NCBI RefSeq assembly: GCF_019285735.1
Contig: NZ_CP079107.1
Span: forward strand, 3,100,001 to 3,164,000
Length of the DNA: 64,000 bases
Direction of reading: 5' to 3'
Origin: Paeniglutamicibacter sp. Y32M11
GTDB lineage: Bacteria; Actinomycetota; Actinomycetes; Actinomycetales; Micrococcaceae
Shown: piece by piece, positions 1 through 9,709 of the stretch
Layout: each line of letters opens with the position of its first letter
How positions within the stretch are numbered: the first letter of the stretch is position 1
The notes under the pieces: generated by a model
What the model saw: only the letters and a program-made list of their open reading frames with translations
Databases searched by the model: none
Told to the model about the DNA's origin: nothing
Made by a program: the position numbers and the translations under genes

Positions 1-216
1 GACCCCTTCGGCTGCATGGTTTTCACGACGTTTTATGACGACTTGTCTCGTGGCATTGCGCTAGGTCACCTTGCACGTCGTGGGCGCTTTCGGCCATCCC
101 CACAGCATGCCTAGGCTGGCTGAACACGGTGCGGATCGACGGTTCACGAAACCACCCTTGGTCCGGGAAGCGTCCAAAACTTTTCACCGCAGCAGACGTA
201 GAACAGGAGCATCACC

Positions 217-2226
217 ATGGTTCAGCAGGACAACCGCGGCACACGTCGGCGGGAGGATGGAAACGATCCGGCGCGCCTGTTGCTGGTGGGCGGTGGGCCT
301 CGTGCTGCGATGCTGCTGGAACGACTTACCGCCAACCACCGTGAGGTTGCTACGGGTCCGCTACATGTGGACATTGTTGATCCGTTCCCGGCGGGCGCCG
401 GGCGAATCTGGCGGGATGAGCAGTCGGGACTGCTGAAACTGAATTCCATGGCCATGGACGTGAGCATGTTTACCGATGATTCGGTCTCCTGCCAGGGCCC
501 GGCAGTGCCCGGTCCCTCCCTCTGGGAATGGGTTTGCCTGCTACGTAACGGGGAATATCCCGCGGACGCGGCGGCCATCACCGCCGGTGGCAATAAGCTC
601 GCTCACGAACTTGGTTCGCTCAATGCCGATGACTTTCCCACGCGGCGGCTGCAAAGCGCCTATTTGGATTGGTTCCTGCGGCACACCATCAATTCGTTGC
701 CCCCGGGGGTGAGCGTCCAGATCCACCGGGACACCGTGGTGGAGATTCGTCCCGCGAGTTACCGCGGTGGCCACAGCGTGGTGCTGGCTTCCTCAAGGGT
801 GTTGCTCACCGATGCGGTAGTCCTGGCGGTGGGCCACACGGAGTCGCATCCCGCGGCTTCGTCCCGACGCTTCGCCCAATTCGCAGCCCGGATCGGCTCG
901 TCGGTGACCTATGTGCCGCCGGCCTACACCAATGACCTCGATCTCAGCGTGCTTCGGGCCGGGGAAGATGTCCTGGTCTCGGGCATGGGTCTGGCATTTA
1001 TTGATCTGTTTGTCCTGCTCATGGAAGGGCGCGGCGGCCGATTTACCCCTAACCCCGATTCGACCCTCGGCTACCACCCATCGGGTGACGAACCGGTGCT
1101 CCACGTGGGTTCACGCCGGGGTGTTCCCTACCTTTCCAAAATCCGCGGTGCTCTGGCAGGGGATACCGCCGCCCCGCCGGCTTTCCTGAACCGGGCGGCC
1201 ATCGATGGATTATTGGCCGACCATGGACGGCTGAATTTCAGGGAGCACCTGTGGCCACTGATTGCCAAGGACGCCGCGTACTCCTACTATCGCGAATTGT
1301 TCACCGCCCATCCGCAGCGCACCTGCGCATCTTGGGATTCCTTTGCCCTGGCCTTTGCCGTCGTGCCCTGGTACTCCACGGAGCGCACGATGCTGGTCGA
1401 GGACTCCGTCCCACAGGCAGCGGACCGGCTGGACTTCGAGGCGCTGGATCGGCCGCTCGCCTCCACGACCTTCGACTCCCCCGAACAGGTACATCGCGCC
1501 GTGCGGCAAGTGATTCTCAGGGATCTGCAGTTGCGTGACGGAGGGGGTAATTCCGAAACACTGGGCCTGTTCCTCGGCTTGTTGGGCGCCTACATGGGAC
1601 TGGGTCAAGTCGTTTCCCTCGATGAGCTTGATGACCTGAGCCGCCGCGAGGTATCGGGATGGTGGCACGGATTTTTCAGTTACGTGGATTCCGGGCCACC
1701 GGCTCACCGCCTGCAAGAACTCCTGGCCCTGGAAGATGCAGGTCTCATCCATTTCCTCGGTCCCAACGTCAGGTTTTCAACGGACGAGGACTCCGGGAGC
1801 TTTAGCGCCGACGGCGTCGTGGACGGACACCGCCTCACGGCGCGGACATTGATCGAAGCCAGGCTTCCGGAGACCGCGCTTCAGGATACGACCAACGAGC
1901 TGTTGTCCTCGCTGTACTTGCGCGGGGTTGTCACCGCCGAGTCCACCGGCACCGGAAAAATGCTTGTTGACGAGCATTGCCGTGTGGTGGGTAGAAAGGG
2001 AGAGAAATCCTCGTGGCTCTACGCGGTCGGTGCGGGAGTATCGGGTTGGAATGCCGGGGCTTTCTCGCGCCCCCATTCAAATTCTGCTCCCTTCCGCACC
2101 ACCGATGCATTGGCCAGGACGATACTGCTGTCTACTGCCGTGGCCCAAGATACTGACACTGCACCACCCATGAGCGAAACCGCATTTGCAGCGAGCCTCG
2201 ATGCGATGCACCGATACGTAGGATAG
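217..2226 (+). CDS. FAD/NAD(P)-binding protein (NAD_binding_9 type)
   Basis: The 669-residue protein has an N-terminal dinucleotide-binding loop at about residues 25-35 (LLLVGGGPRAAML, a GxGxxA variant). This is the hallmark of the FAD/NAD(P)-binding family with the NAD_binding_9 domain, whose members are mostly uncharacterised flavoproteins. The C-terminal part (GVSGWNAGAFSRP) looks like the second flavin-contact segment. The ATG is preceded by AGGAG at a good distance, which fixes the start. The GNAT gene begins 5 bases after the stop, so the two are probably co-transcribed. The substrate is unknown; a monooxygenase or hydroxylase-like role is only a guess. Confidence 0.85.
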   Translation: MVQQDNRGTRRREDGNDPARLLLVGGGPRAAMLLERLTANHREVATGPLHVDIVDPFPAGAGRIWRDEQSGLLKLNSMAMDVSMFTDDSVSCQGPAVPGPSLWEWVCLLRNGEYPADAAAITAGGNKLAHELGSLNADDFPTRRLQSAYLDWFLRHTINSLPPGVSVQIHRDTVVEIRPASYRGGHSVVLASSRVLLTDAVVLAVGHTESHPAASSRRFAQFAARIGSSVTYVPPAYTNDLDLSVLRAGEDVLVSGMGLAFIDLFVLLMEGRGGRFTPNPDSTLGYHPSGDEPVLHVGSRRGVPYLSKIRGALAGDTAAPPAFLNRAAIDGLLADHGRLNFREHLWPLIAKDAAYSYYRELFTAHPQRTCASWDSFALAFAVVPWYSTERTMLVEDSVPQAADRLDFEALDRPLASTTFDSPEQVHRAVRQVILRDLQLRDGGGNSETLGLFLGLLGAYMGLGQVVSLDELDDLSRREVSGWWHGFFSYVDSGPPAHRLQELLALEDAGLIHFLGPNVRFSTDEDSGSFSADGVVDGHRLTARTLIEARLPETALQDTTNELLSSLYLRGVVTAESTGTGKMLVDEHCRVVGRKGEKSSWLYAVGAGVSGWNAGAFSRPHSNSAPFRTTDALARTILLSTAVAQDTDTAPPMSETAFAASLDAMHRYVG

Positions 2227-2231
2227 GAAAA

Positions 2232-2741
2232 ATGAGCGCATCACCCACCGAGACCCACCTCGAACACACCATCCTCAGCGCCCAGCTCCATGATCCCCGG
2301 GCGCAGCCGTTGTTGGCTGCCCTTTCCGTGGAGTACACCGAGCGTTATGGGGACCATTTCGGCGGCACCGAGAAGGAAATGCTGCGATATCCCGCCGCGG
2401 AGTTCATGGCTCCCACCGGCAGTTTGCTGTTGCTGCTGCACGAAAACCTGACCATTGCCGGGGGCGCCTTGCGCCAATATTCCTCGGACACCGCGGAGTT
2501 CAAGCGGATCTGGACGCATCGGGATTTTCGACGCCGTGGTCTGGCTAGCGCGGTCCTGACCGCGTTGGAGGATCAGGCGCGCAAGCTCGGCTACAGCAAG
2601 GTGTACCTCACCACCGGTCCCCGGCAGCCAGAAGCCGTCGGGTTGTACCTCCGTACGGGTTACTCGCCGCAATTTGATCTTGAGGTCGATCCGGAGGCCA
2701 TTGGCCATCTTCCGTTTACCAAGGATCTGGCCGCGAGCTGA
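2232..2741 (+). CDS. GNAT family N-acetyltransferase
   Basis: The 169-residue protein has the acetyl-CoA-binding motif A of GNAT enzymes (RDFRRRGLASAVLTALE, about residues 96-112), followed by the typical beta-strand and bulge YSKVYLTTG and the late segment AVGLYLRTGY. Such enzymes transfer an acetyl group from acetyl-CoA to an amine; the acceptor cannot be read from the sequence. It follows the flavoprotein gene after 5 bases, with AGGA as ribosome binding site, so the two probably form a two-gene operon and may act on the same metabolite. Confidence 0.88.
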   Translation: MSASPTETHLEHTILSAQLHDPRAQPLLAALSVEYTERYGDHFGGTEKEMLRYPAAEFMAPTGSLLLLLHENLTIAGGALRQYSSDTAEFKRIWTHRDFRRRGLASAVLTALEDQARKLGYSKVYLTTGPRQPEAVGLYLRTGYSPQFDLEVDPEAIGHLPFTKDLAAS

Positions 2742-2808
2742 GACCAGAACTCCGATTGAAAATCAATTGGCGTGCCCACCACCGCTAAAACCGTCAAGAC
2801 CGTAGGCT

Positions 2809-4518
2809 ATGGATATGGCCAAGATGAATACAGACGAGCATGCCGCATCCATTCAAGCCGGCTATTCCTTCGAGGGACCAGCCGTAAACCTGGGCGCGGC
2901 ACTTGTCGATGACCAAGTCTTCCCCGCGGCGCAGGTTCGCCTGCCGCTGCGCATGATGAACCGCCACGGGCTCGTGGCTGGAGCCACCGGCACCGGCAAG
3001 ACGATCACCCTGCAATTGATGGCCGAACAGCTGTCCAACCAAGGCGTCCCGGTCTTCGTATCGGACGTCAAGGGCGACCTCACCGGACTTTCCACCGCGG
3101 GTACACCGTCGGAAAAACTCACCGCGCGCACCGCATCGGTGGGTATGGAGTGGTCGGCCAAGTCGTTCCCCGTCGAGTACTACTCACTTGGCGGAGAAGG
3201 CACCGGCATTCCGATTCGCGCCACCATTTCCTCCTTTGGCCCGCTCTTGCTCTCACGCATCATGGAGCTGAATGAGACTCAGGAATCGTGCCTGCAGCTG
3301 ATCTTCCACTATGCGGATACCAAAGATCTGGAACTTTTTGATCTGAAGGACCTGCGTGCGGTCATTCAGCACCTCACCAGCGATGAGGGCAAAGCCGAGC
3401 TCGAGGAACTGGGCGGCGTCTCCAAGGCGACCGCGGGCGTGATCCTGCGCGAGCTGGTCACCCTGCAGGCCCAAGGCATGGATGCCTTCTTTGGGGAACC
3501 AGAATTTGATACCGTCGAGCTGCTTCGTCAGTCACCCGATGGACGCGGCGTCATCAGTGCCCTGGAGCTTCCCACGCTGATGCAGAAGCCGCTGCTGTTC
3601 TCCACGTTCATGATCTGGCTGTTGGCCGACCTCTTCTCCGAGTTGCCCGAGGTGGGCGACGCCGAAAAGCCCAAGCTGGTATTTTTCCTGGACGAGGCCC
3701 ACCTGCTCTTTAACGGAGCCTCCAAGGCGTTCCTGACCTCGATCACCACCACCGTGCGTCTGATCCGTTCCAAGGGTGTTGGCGTCTTTTTCGTGACACA
3801 AACACCGAAGGATGTTCCGGCCGATGTGCTTGGTCAGTTGGCCAACCGCATTCAGCATGCGCTGCGCGCTTTCACCCCGGATGATGCCAAGGCCCTCAAG
3901 GCGACCATTTCCACGTTCCCGACCAGTCAGTACGACCTCGAACATGCGCTGACTCAGGCCGGCACCGGCGAAGCCGTGGTGACGGTGATGAATGAGAAGG
4001 GCGCACCAACACCGGTGGCCTGGACCCGGATGTGGAGCCCGGAATCGACCATGGGTCCCTCCAATGAAAAAATCATTTCGGAGATTGTCGCAGCATCCGC
4101 GCTGATGCAGGTCTACGGAACGAGCGTTGATCGCGAGTCGGCCTTTGAGAAGCTCTCCGGGGCTGGTGGGCCGACCGCGGGGACCGCAACGGTTTCAACC
4201 GGTGGTTCCGTGGCTGCGCGTGTGCCGGCGGCGGGTCAGACTCAGGCAGAGATTGATGCCGCGGCGCGCGCCATTGAGGAATCGATTTTGGGCAGGCCCT
4301 CCTCGATCCCCAATTCGGCGCCGGCACCGGGCGCCGATGACTACGCCATGCCCGAGGCGCCGGAGGCCACCAAGAGTGCTCCGAGACGTCAGACACGTCC
4401 ACCGGCCGCACCCCAAAAAGCCGACAATCCCCTCATGGACATGGCCTTGCAGGCAGCCAATCTTTTTGGGCGAGAAATGCTTCGCGGCATGTTCGGCACC
4501 AAGAGGCGCCGTCGCTAA
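2809..4518 (+). CDS. HerA-like DUF853 family ATPase
   Basis: The 569-residue protein has a Walker A loop GATGTGKT at residues 58-65 and a Walker B strand LVFFLDEAH near residue 290. This matches the DUF853 branch of HerA/FtsK-like NTPases, often annotated as helicase HerA-like. The motor core ends near residue 430. The rest is a low-complexity Ala/Pro/Arg-rich tail ending in a basic KRRRR stretch that could bind nucleic acid. The physiological role of DUF853 proteins is not settled. The start is uncertain: there is no clear ribosome binding site, the first ATG may be leaderless, and a second in-frame ATG lies five codons on. Confidence 0.85.
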   Translation: MDMAKMNTDEHAASIQAGYSFEGPAVNLGAALVDDQVFPAAQVRLPLRMMNRHGLVAGATGTGKTITLQLMAEQLSNQGVPVFVSDVKGDLTGLSTAGTPSEKLTARTASVGMEWSAKSFPVEYYSLGGEGTGIPIRATISSFGPLLLSRIMELNETQESCLQLIFHYADTKDLELFDLKDLRAVIQHLTSDEGKAELEELGGVSKATAGVILRELVTLQAQGMDAFFGEPEFDTVELLRQSPDGRGVISALELPTLMQKPLLFSTFMIWLLADLFSELPEVGDAEKPKLVFFLDEAHLLFNGASKAFLTSITTTVRLIRSKGVGVFFVTQTPKDVPADVLGQLANRIQHALRAFTPDDAKALKATISTFPTSQYDLEHALTQAGTGEAVVTVMNEKGAPTPVAWTRMWSPESTMGPSNEKIISEIVAASALMQVYGTSVDRESAFEKLSGAGGPTAGTATVSTGGSVAARVPAAGQTQAEIDAAARAIEESILGRPSSIPNSAPAPGADDYAMPEAPEATKSAPRRQTRPPAAPQKADNPLMDMALQAANLFGREMLRGMFGTKRRRR

Positions 4519-4567
4519 GCGGGCGTTTTGTGCGAACGATGTAGCTTTCCCGGTAGCCTAGGAATCA

Positions 4568-5563
4568 ATGAGTAAACGTTTATCCCCCACTCGGGTCGCT
4601 GCCACATGGGCAGCGGCCCTTGTGGTGTTGGTCGTCATCGCCTTCGCTTCGGTGGTTCTGGTGAACCAGAAGGTCTTTGGACCCGCCCAAAAGGTACTGC
4701 AGCTTCAGGATCACTTGGTCAAGGGCGAGGGAGCCAAGGCGCTGGGTCTGCTTCATGCCACCGTCCCGAGCGGCAACGCGCTCTTGCTGGATGGTGCCGG
4801 GTTGAAGGCCGCCAGTGCGGACATCAAGGACTTCACCGTGGCTAAACCCGAGGATGAACCGGGCGACAACAACACGGTTAACATACTCGCCACCTACTCC
4901 ATCCATGGTGTTGAGCAGCAGACCAAGTACCAGCTCAAGCGCACCGGCCGCAGCTGGTTGTTCTTTGATACCTGGGATTTTGTCCCCACCACGCTTCCCA
5001 CCGTGGCCATCAGCGCGAACACCACCAACGAAGTGGTCGTGAATTCGCGGCCCGCCCCCCTGGTCAAGGGGCAGATGACGGTTCCGGTGTTTGTTCCAGC
5101 CGTCATTGACACCGGATTCACAACCACCAACTTCATGGCCGACTCCCGTGGCCTGGCCATCACCGACTTCAAGAAGAAGGGCACCGCGGTCAAGCTGCAG
5201 ACGCAGCCAACCCAGGCGCTCAAGAAAGAGGTCAATAAGCAGATCGCCGCGTACCTCGACGGTTGTGCCAAGCATCAGGTGCTGATGCCTTCTGCGTGCC
5301 CCATGAGCTATTCGACTATTGCTCGGGTGCAATCCGACTCCATTCACTGGAGCATCGTGGACTATCCGGCCGCGGAGATCGTGTCCTTTGACGGTCGCTG
5401 GGTCATCCGTCCCCTGACCGTCAAGTCACGGCTGGAACTCACCGAGCAGAATCTGCGCACCGGGATCTACACCGAGCAGACCATTGAAGATAGCTTCGGA
5501 TTCACCGCAAAGTTGGATGTTAGTACCACCGAAGTCAAGGTCACCCCGGTTTCCAGCGAATAA
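4568..5563 (+). CDS. hypothetical membrane-anchored protein
   Basis: The 331-residue protein starts with a short basic segment and one hydrophobic helix (about residues 12-35, AAALVVLVVIAFASVVLV), then a long soluble region that should face outside. No domain is recognised with confidence. The region resembles the all-beta extracellular parts of actinobacterial hypothetical proteins. AGGA lies just upstream of the ATG. It follows the HerA-like gene by 49 bases and could be its operon partner. The function is unknown. Confidence 0.75.
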   Translation: MSKRLSPTRVAATWAAALVVLVVIAFASVVLVNQKVFGPAQKVLQLQDHLVKGEGAKALGLLHATVPSGNALLLDGAGLKAASADIKDFTVAKPEDEPGDNNTVNILATYSIHGVEQQTKYQLKRTGRSWLFFDTWDFVPTTLPTVAISANTTNEVVVNSRPAPLVKGQMTVPVFVPAVIDTGFTTTNFMADSRGLAITDFKKKGTAVKLQTQPTQALKKEVNKQIAAYLDGCAKHQVLMPSACPMSYSTIARVQSDSIHWSIVDYPAAEIVSFDGRWVIRPLTVKSRLELTEQNLRTGIYTEQTIEDSFGFTAKLDVSTTEVKVTPVSSE

Positions 5564-5591
5564 ATCGCCCGCCGTGCCGGCCGGGTCGTGA

Positions 5592-6869
5592 TTAGTGACC
5601 CAGCGCCGGCTTCAGCGTGATCGTCGCGGTCTGCGGTGCCTGCTCGATGCTTCTCTTCTTCGGGGTCTTGCGTCGTTTACGCAGCACCAAGATCACGGCG
5701 ATCAGACCCGCAATCAGCGAGATGATGGCGCCTCCGGCAACCGACCAGCGGGCTCCGAACATGGTTCCAAGCCATCCCACCAGCGGAGCTCCGATCGGTG
5801 TTCCGCCCTGGATGACCATCATGTACAGGGCCATCACGCGGCCGCGGTATGCCGGTTCGACGGAGAGTTGAATCATGGTGTTGGAGCTGGTGAGGTAGGT
5901 CAGTGACGCCAATCCGACGGGCACCATCATGACCGCGTACCAGAAGAATGTTGGCATCAGGCTGGCCACCAGGGCAAGCACCCCGAAGCCGACGGCGCCG
6001 CCGAGCAGATAGCGCCACTGGGGACGGTTACGCCGTGCCGCGAGCAGTGCTCCACCGAGGGTACCGACGGCCATCACACTGCCAAGCAAACCAAATTCAC
6101 CGGCCCCCACCTCAAAGACGTCGGTGGCCATCAATGCGTTGGTGAGCTGGAAGTTCAGCCCGAAGGTTGCCACCACAAAGGCCAGGGCAAAGATCAGCAG
6201 GAGATCCGGTCTGGTGCCCAGGTAGGCGATGCCCTCGCGAATCTGCCCCTTACTCCGCTTGACCAGGATGGTGGGTTGGAGTTCTTGGGTGCGCATCTTG
6301 AACAGGGAGAAGAGCACCGCGCCGAAGCTTGCGGCGTTGATCAGGAACGCGGGACCGGTACCAAACCAGGCGATTAGCAATCCGGCGACACCGGGGCCCG
6401 CCAGCCGGGCCATGTTAAATGATGCACTGTTCAGCGCCACGGCGTTGGCCAGGTGGGTAGAGGGAACCAGCTCGGAGACAAATGACTGACGTGCCGGAGC
6501 GTCAAAGGCACTGGCGATACCCAGCCCCAGGGCCAGCACATACACGTGCCACAGTTCCGCGGTTCCGGTGATCACCAGGACACCCAAGACGGTGGCGCAG
6601 ATGCCCATGGCACTCTGGGTGATCAGCAGCAGTTTGCGGATGTTCATGCGGTCGGCCAGCACCCCGGCAAACGGGCCGAGGAAGAGGATCGGCAAAAATT
6701 GCAGGCCGGTGGTGATGCCGGCCGCGGTTCCGTCGTTATTGGTGAGAATGGTGAGTACCAGCCAGTCCTGGGCCACGCGCTGCATCCAGGTACCGATGTT
6801 TGAGACCAGGGCGCCGGCGGTCCAGAGCCGGTAGTTCGGGAATTTGAGGGCACTGAACATCTTGCTCAT
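5592..6869 (-). CDS. MFS transporter (EntS/MFS_3-like exporter)
   Basis: The 425-residue protein has about twelve hydrophobic helices, with the MFS loop 2-3 motif GPFAGVLADRMNIRK near residue 75. The start FSALKFPNYRLWTAGALVSNIGTW is typical of the MFS_3 (enterobactin exporter-like) group of drug/proton antiporters. Its ATG overlaps the stop of the upstream MarR gene by four bases (ATGA), so the two are translationally coupled. This is the usual layout of a drug exporter with its own repressor. The substrate is unknown. Confidence 0.9.
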   Translation of the reverse strand: MSKMFSALKFPNYRLWTAGALVSNIGTWMQRVAQDWLVLTILTNNDGTAAGITTGLQFLPILFLGPFAGVLADRMNIRKLLLITQSAMGICATVLGVLVITGTAELWHVYVLALGLGIASAFDAPARQSFVSELVPSTHLANAVALNSASFNMARLAGPGVAGLLIAWFGTGPAFLINAASFGAVLFSLFKMRTQELQPTILVKRSKGQIREGIAYLGTRPDLLLIFALAFVVATFGLNFQLTNALMATDVFEVGAGEFGLLGSVMAVGTLGGALLAARRNRPQWRYLLGGAVGFGVLALVASLMPTFFWYAVMMVPVGLASLTYLTSSNTMIQLSVEPAYRGRVMALYMMVIQGGTPIGAPLVGWLGTMFGARWSVAGGAIISLIAGLIAVILVLRKRRKTPKKRSIEQAPQTATITLKPALGH

Positions 6870-7363
6870 TTGGCGCTCATCCCCTGTAACAGCACCGCGG
6901 CGCGGGCCAGGGTGGCACGATCGGCCGCATCAAGTGCTTCAACCCGCTGTGCCATCCAGGCCGTCCGCTGGTTTCGTGCCGCGTTGAAGGCTGCGGCGCC
7001 AGCGGGGGTTAGTGCCACCAGCGCGCGTCGCGCGTCCTGTGCACTGACGGTGCGAGTGATCAAACCGGCTTCCAGCAAACCCTTGACGATTCGAGTCATG
7101 GACGGTGCGCTGACGCGTTCGATCGCGGCCAGCTCACCAATGGTGCGTTCCTCGCTGCGTAGTCCGGCGAGTACCGAGTATTGTCCGGGGCTCACGGCGT
7201 CGGAGCTGGATTCAATGCGCATCCGTCGTGCCGCCCGCATGACGGCGAGGCGTAATTCGGCGGCCAGATCGCCGGTGGTGTTTGCCTCGGGAGTATCCGA
7301 TGCTGGGTCTTGGATGGGTTTTGGGGCAGGTGTCGTTTCGTTCACATGATCCGGGCGAGCCAC
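6866..7363 (-). CDS. MarR family transcriptional regulator
   Basis: The protein is about 165 residues from a GTG start, chosen because AAGGAGG lies directly upstream; the longer open frame to 7552 has no such signal. The winged-helix core runs from SPGQYSVLAGL through the recognition helix region SAPSMTRIVKGLLEAGLI to the wing DARRALVALT. MarR repressors typically release DNA on binding a phenolic ligand or drug. The downstream exporter overlaps it by four bases, and a perfect palindrome lies 60-72 bases upstream, so autoregulation of the pair is likely. Confidence 0.9.
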   Translation of the reverse strand: MARPDHVNETTPAPKPIQDPASDTPEANTTGDLAAELRLAVMRAARRMRIESSSDAVSPGQYSVLAGLRSEERTIGELAAIERVSAPSMTRIVKGLLEAGLITRTVSAQDARRALVALTPAGAAAFNAARNQRTAWMAQRVEALDAADRATLARAAVLLQGMSAK

Positions 7364-7422
7364 GGATCCTCCTTCGTGTCGCCGATGTCTTTCACGGCTT
7401 TGGTTTTGACCTCGATAGTTAC

Positions 7423-7435
7423 TTAGCAATGCTAA
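7423..7435. promoter_or_regulatory. palindromic operator for the MarR-MFS pair
   Basis: TTAGCA-A-TGCTAA is a perfect 13-base inverted repeat, 60-72 bases upstream of the MarR GTG. AT-rich palindromes of this size and position are typical MarR binding sites. Binding is inferred from position and symmetry. Confidence 0.65.
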
Positions 7436-7540
7436 CAATACGCTGAGCGGTAATTCTCTGCCATGAGCTGTCTCACGAAGTTGATCCCCACCACCGGTGA
7501 CATCGCTTACGCAGGCAGGTTGCCCGGCCCACAATCGCGT

Positions 7541-7588
7541 ACAAAAAAGCAAGGCAAATCCCCCACCGGGGAGTTACCTTGCCTTTTG
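7541..7588 (-). terminator. rho-independent terminator after the thioredoxin-NHL gene
   Basis: Read on the minus strand, AGGCAAGG and CCTTGCCT-type arms with an inner CCCC/GGGG stem form a hairpin followed by a run of six T. It lies directly after the stop of the thioredoxin-NHL gene. Confidence 0.8.
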
Positions 7589-7604
7589 TACTGCTAAGTG
7601 GTGC

Positions 7605-9560
7605 CTAGTTATCCAGACCGCGCAAATCCAGAATCAGCTCGGATTCACCCTCGGCATCTAAGATCACCGGGATGCCCCAGTCCTGCTGGTACAGGTGGCA
7701 GGCTGCATGCATCGGGATCTCGCCACCCGGCTCACCATCGCAGGAGGCGGCGCGGGCGGTAATGTGCAGGACGCCCTCGCTGACATCCGGGTTTAGTTCC
7801 AAGGTGCGGGTCAGGCCCGGGGAGGTGCCAAAGCCGGAGAGCAGCAAATTCTCCGGTGAGGAGGAGATTTTCAACTGGGTCGGATCTCCCCAACGATCAT
7901 CTAGCTTCTGGCCCTTGGGGGCGGAGAAACGCACGGTGAGCGCATGAGCTCCCGCGGTGACCTTGGTCTTGGGACGCTGGGTCTGGCTCGCTCCCTCGTC
8001 AACCACCAGGGCCTCGGCCGGAAGCGGCAGACGGACCAGCTGGTGGTTGTTGGTCTCCACGACCAGCAATACCGGCTCCCCGTCCACCGAATCATCAAGC
8101 TGCACATCGGCCGGCTCATTCAGACCGCGCGCCAGCGTGCTGACGGTTGCGGTCGCAGGGTCATAACGACGCACGGCGCCGTTGTAGGTATCGGCGATGG
8201 CCACCGAGCCATCGGGCAGCACGGTGACACCCAGCGGGTGCTGCAGGCGAGCCTCGGCGGCGGCACCATCGCGGAAGCCAAAATCGAAGAGTCCGGCACC
8301 GATGGCCGTCTCTACCGCCGCCACCGTTCCTTCCTCGTTGAGGACCAGACGGCGCAGCGCGGAGGTCTCCGAGTCGGCAACCCAGATATTCCCCTCCTTG
8401 TCACTGGCCAGACCGGAGGACTGCGCAAACCAGCTCTCCCCCGGTGCTCCGTCGGCAAGACCCTCAAGGCCGGTACCGGCGAAGACCGATAGAACCGCGG
8501 TGACCGGGTTGAAGGAGAAGATCTGGTGGGTGCCGGCCATCGCGATGATGACGGCCTGGGCCTTCTGACTCCACAAAACATCCCACGGGGAAGACAACGA
8601 GGTCTCCAGCGGAGCACTGCCCAGATCGCTGATCCAGACCTCTGCATCGTTTTCGTCAACCGCCGCACGGGCCTGATCAACGTCGAGCAGGCGCTGGATA
8701 CCGTTGCCGGCTAGGGTCCCCACCGCTCCGGTTTCTAGGTTGAGCGACCGCAGACGGTGGTTCACCGTATCGGCGATGACCGCGTGGTAGCCCAGCTGTG
8801 TGGCCACATCGGCCGGCAGCAGGGTCAGGCCCTGTGGCTCATTAAACTGAGCGGTGTCGGCGTCGCCATCGGCATAGCCCTTGATGCCGGAGCCGAAGCT
8901 GCGCACCACGGTGCCCAGATCCTGGCTGAGCTCCACGATGCGGTGGTGCCCCGAATCGCCGACCAGGAAGTTTCCGTTCTCCAACGCCACGGCCTTGCCC
9001 GGGAAACGCAGGTTACCCTCGCGCGCCGGCGGCGCCACATACGGGCCGGTGCCGCGGTGCAAGGTGCCCTTGGCATCGTGCTCGGTTATCAATTCTTCCA
9101 CCAGGGATTCCAGACCGCTGGCGTGGCCCTCCCCGGAGAGGTGAGCGACGATGTAGCCCTCGGGATCAACAACCACCAGGGTCGGCCAGGCACGAGCGCC
9201 ATAGGCCTGCCAGGTCACGAGCTCGGGATCATCAAGCACCGGGTGCGCAATCTCGTAGCGTTCCACCGCGGCGGCCAGCGCGACGGGGTCTGCCTCGTAC
9301 TCAAACTTTGGGGAGTGCACACCGACGGTCACCACCACGTCGGAGTACTTGGCCTCCAGCGGGCGCAGCTCGTCCAGGACGTGCAGGCAGTTGATGCAGC
9401 AGAAGGTCCAGAAGTCCAGGATCGTGATCTTGCCACGGAAGTCCTGCAACGAAAGTTGTTTCCCGCCGGTGTTCAGCCAATTGCGGCCCACTAATTCCGA
9501 GGCACGGACCTTATAGGAGGTGCGCACGGATTCGGTTCCGGTACTGGGGGTCACTGTCAT
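7605..9560 (-). CDS. thioredoxin-like/NHL repeat protein (NHLRC2-like)
   Basis: The 651-residue protein starts with a TlpA/AhpC-like thioredoxin fold carrying the redox motif FCCINC (CxxC at residues 55-58), inside the strand DFWTFCCINCLHVLDEL. It continues with repeated NHL blades (for example GNFLVGDSGHHRIVEL, GNIWVADSETSALRRL and GSVAIADTYNGAVRRY), expected to form a beta-propeller. This is the architecture of human NHLRC2 and its bacterial homologues. No signal peptide is visible at the chosen start, so the protein is probably cytoplasmic. The ATG was chosen because AGGAG lies seven bases upstream; the frame stays open for 27 more codons without such a signal. The substrate is unknown. 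Confidence 0.9.
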   Translation of the reverse strand: MTVTPSTGTESVRTSYKVRASELVGRNWLNTGGKQLSLQDFRGKITILDFWTFCCINCLHVLDELRPLEAKYSDVVVTVGVHSPKFEYEADPVALAAAVERYEIAHPVLDDPELVTWQAYGARAWPTLVVVDPEGYIVAHLSGEGHASGLESLVEELITEHDAKGTLHRGTGPYVAPPAREGNLRFPGKAVALENGNFLVGDSGHHRIVELSQDLGTVVRSFGSGIKGYADGDADTAQFNEPQGLTLLPADVATQLGYHAVIADTVNHRLRSLNLETGAVGTLAGNGIQRLLDVDQARAAVDENDAEVWISDLGSAPLETSLSSPWDVLWSQKAQAVIIAMAGTHQIFSFNPVTAVLSVFAGTGLEGLADGAPGESWFAQSSGLASDKEGNIWVADSETSALRRLVLNEEGTVAAVETAIGAGLFDFGFRDGAAAEARLQHPLGVTVLPDGSVAIADTYNGAVRRYDPATATVSTLARGLNEPADVQLDDSVDGEPVLLVVETNNHQLVRLPLPAEALVVDEGASQTQRPKTKVTAGAHALTVRFSAPKGQKLDDRWGDPTQLKISSSPENLLLSGFGTSPGLTRTLELNPDVSEGVLHITARAASCDGEPGGEIPMHAACHLYQQDWGIPVILDAEGESELILDLRGLDN

Positions 9561-9709
9561 GGGGGTACTCCTAGAGCTTGTCGGCTGACACGATGCTGTA
9601 CTGCAATTATCCCGTGAGTGGTCTGCGGGAGGGGAGAACATGACGCGATGTAACGAATCCTTAAATCACCGCACGTAGTGGCCGATGACCGCGGAACTAA
9701 AACACCGAG

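Noticed and set aside
6866-7552. 228-residue version of the MarR protein
   Set aside because: The extra 63 residues contain the operator region and have no ribosome binding site; the GTG at 7363 has a strong one.
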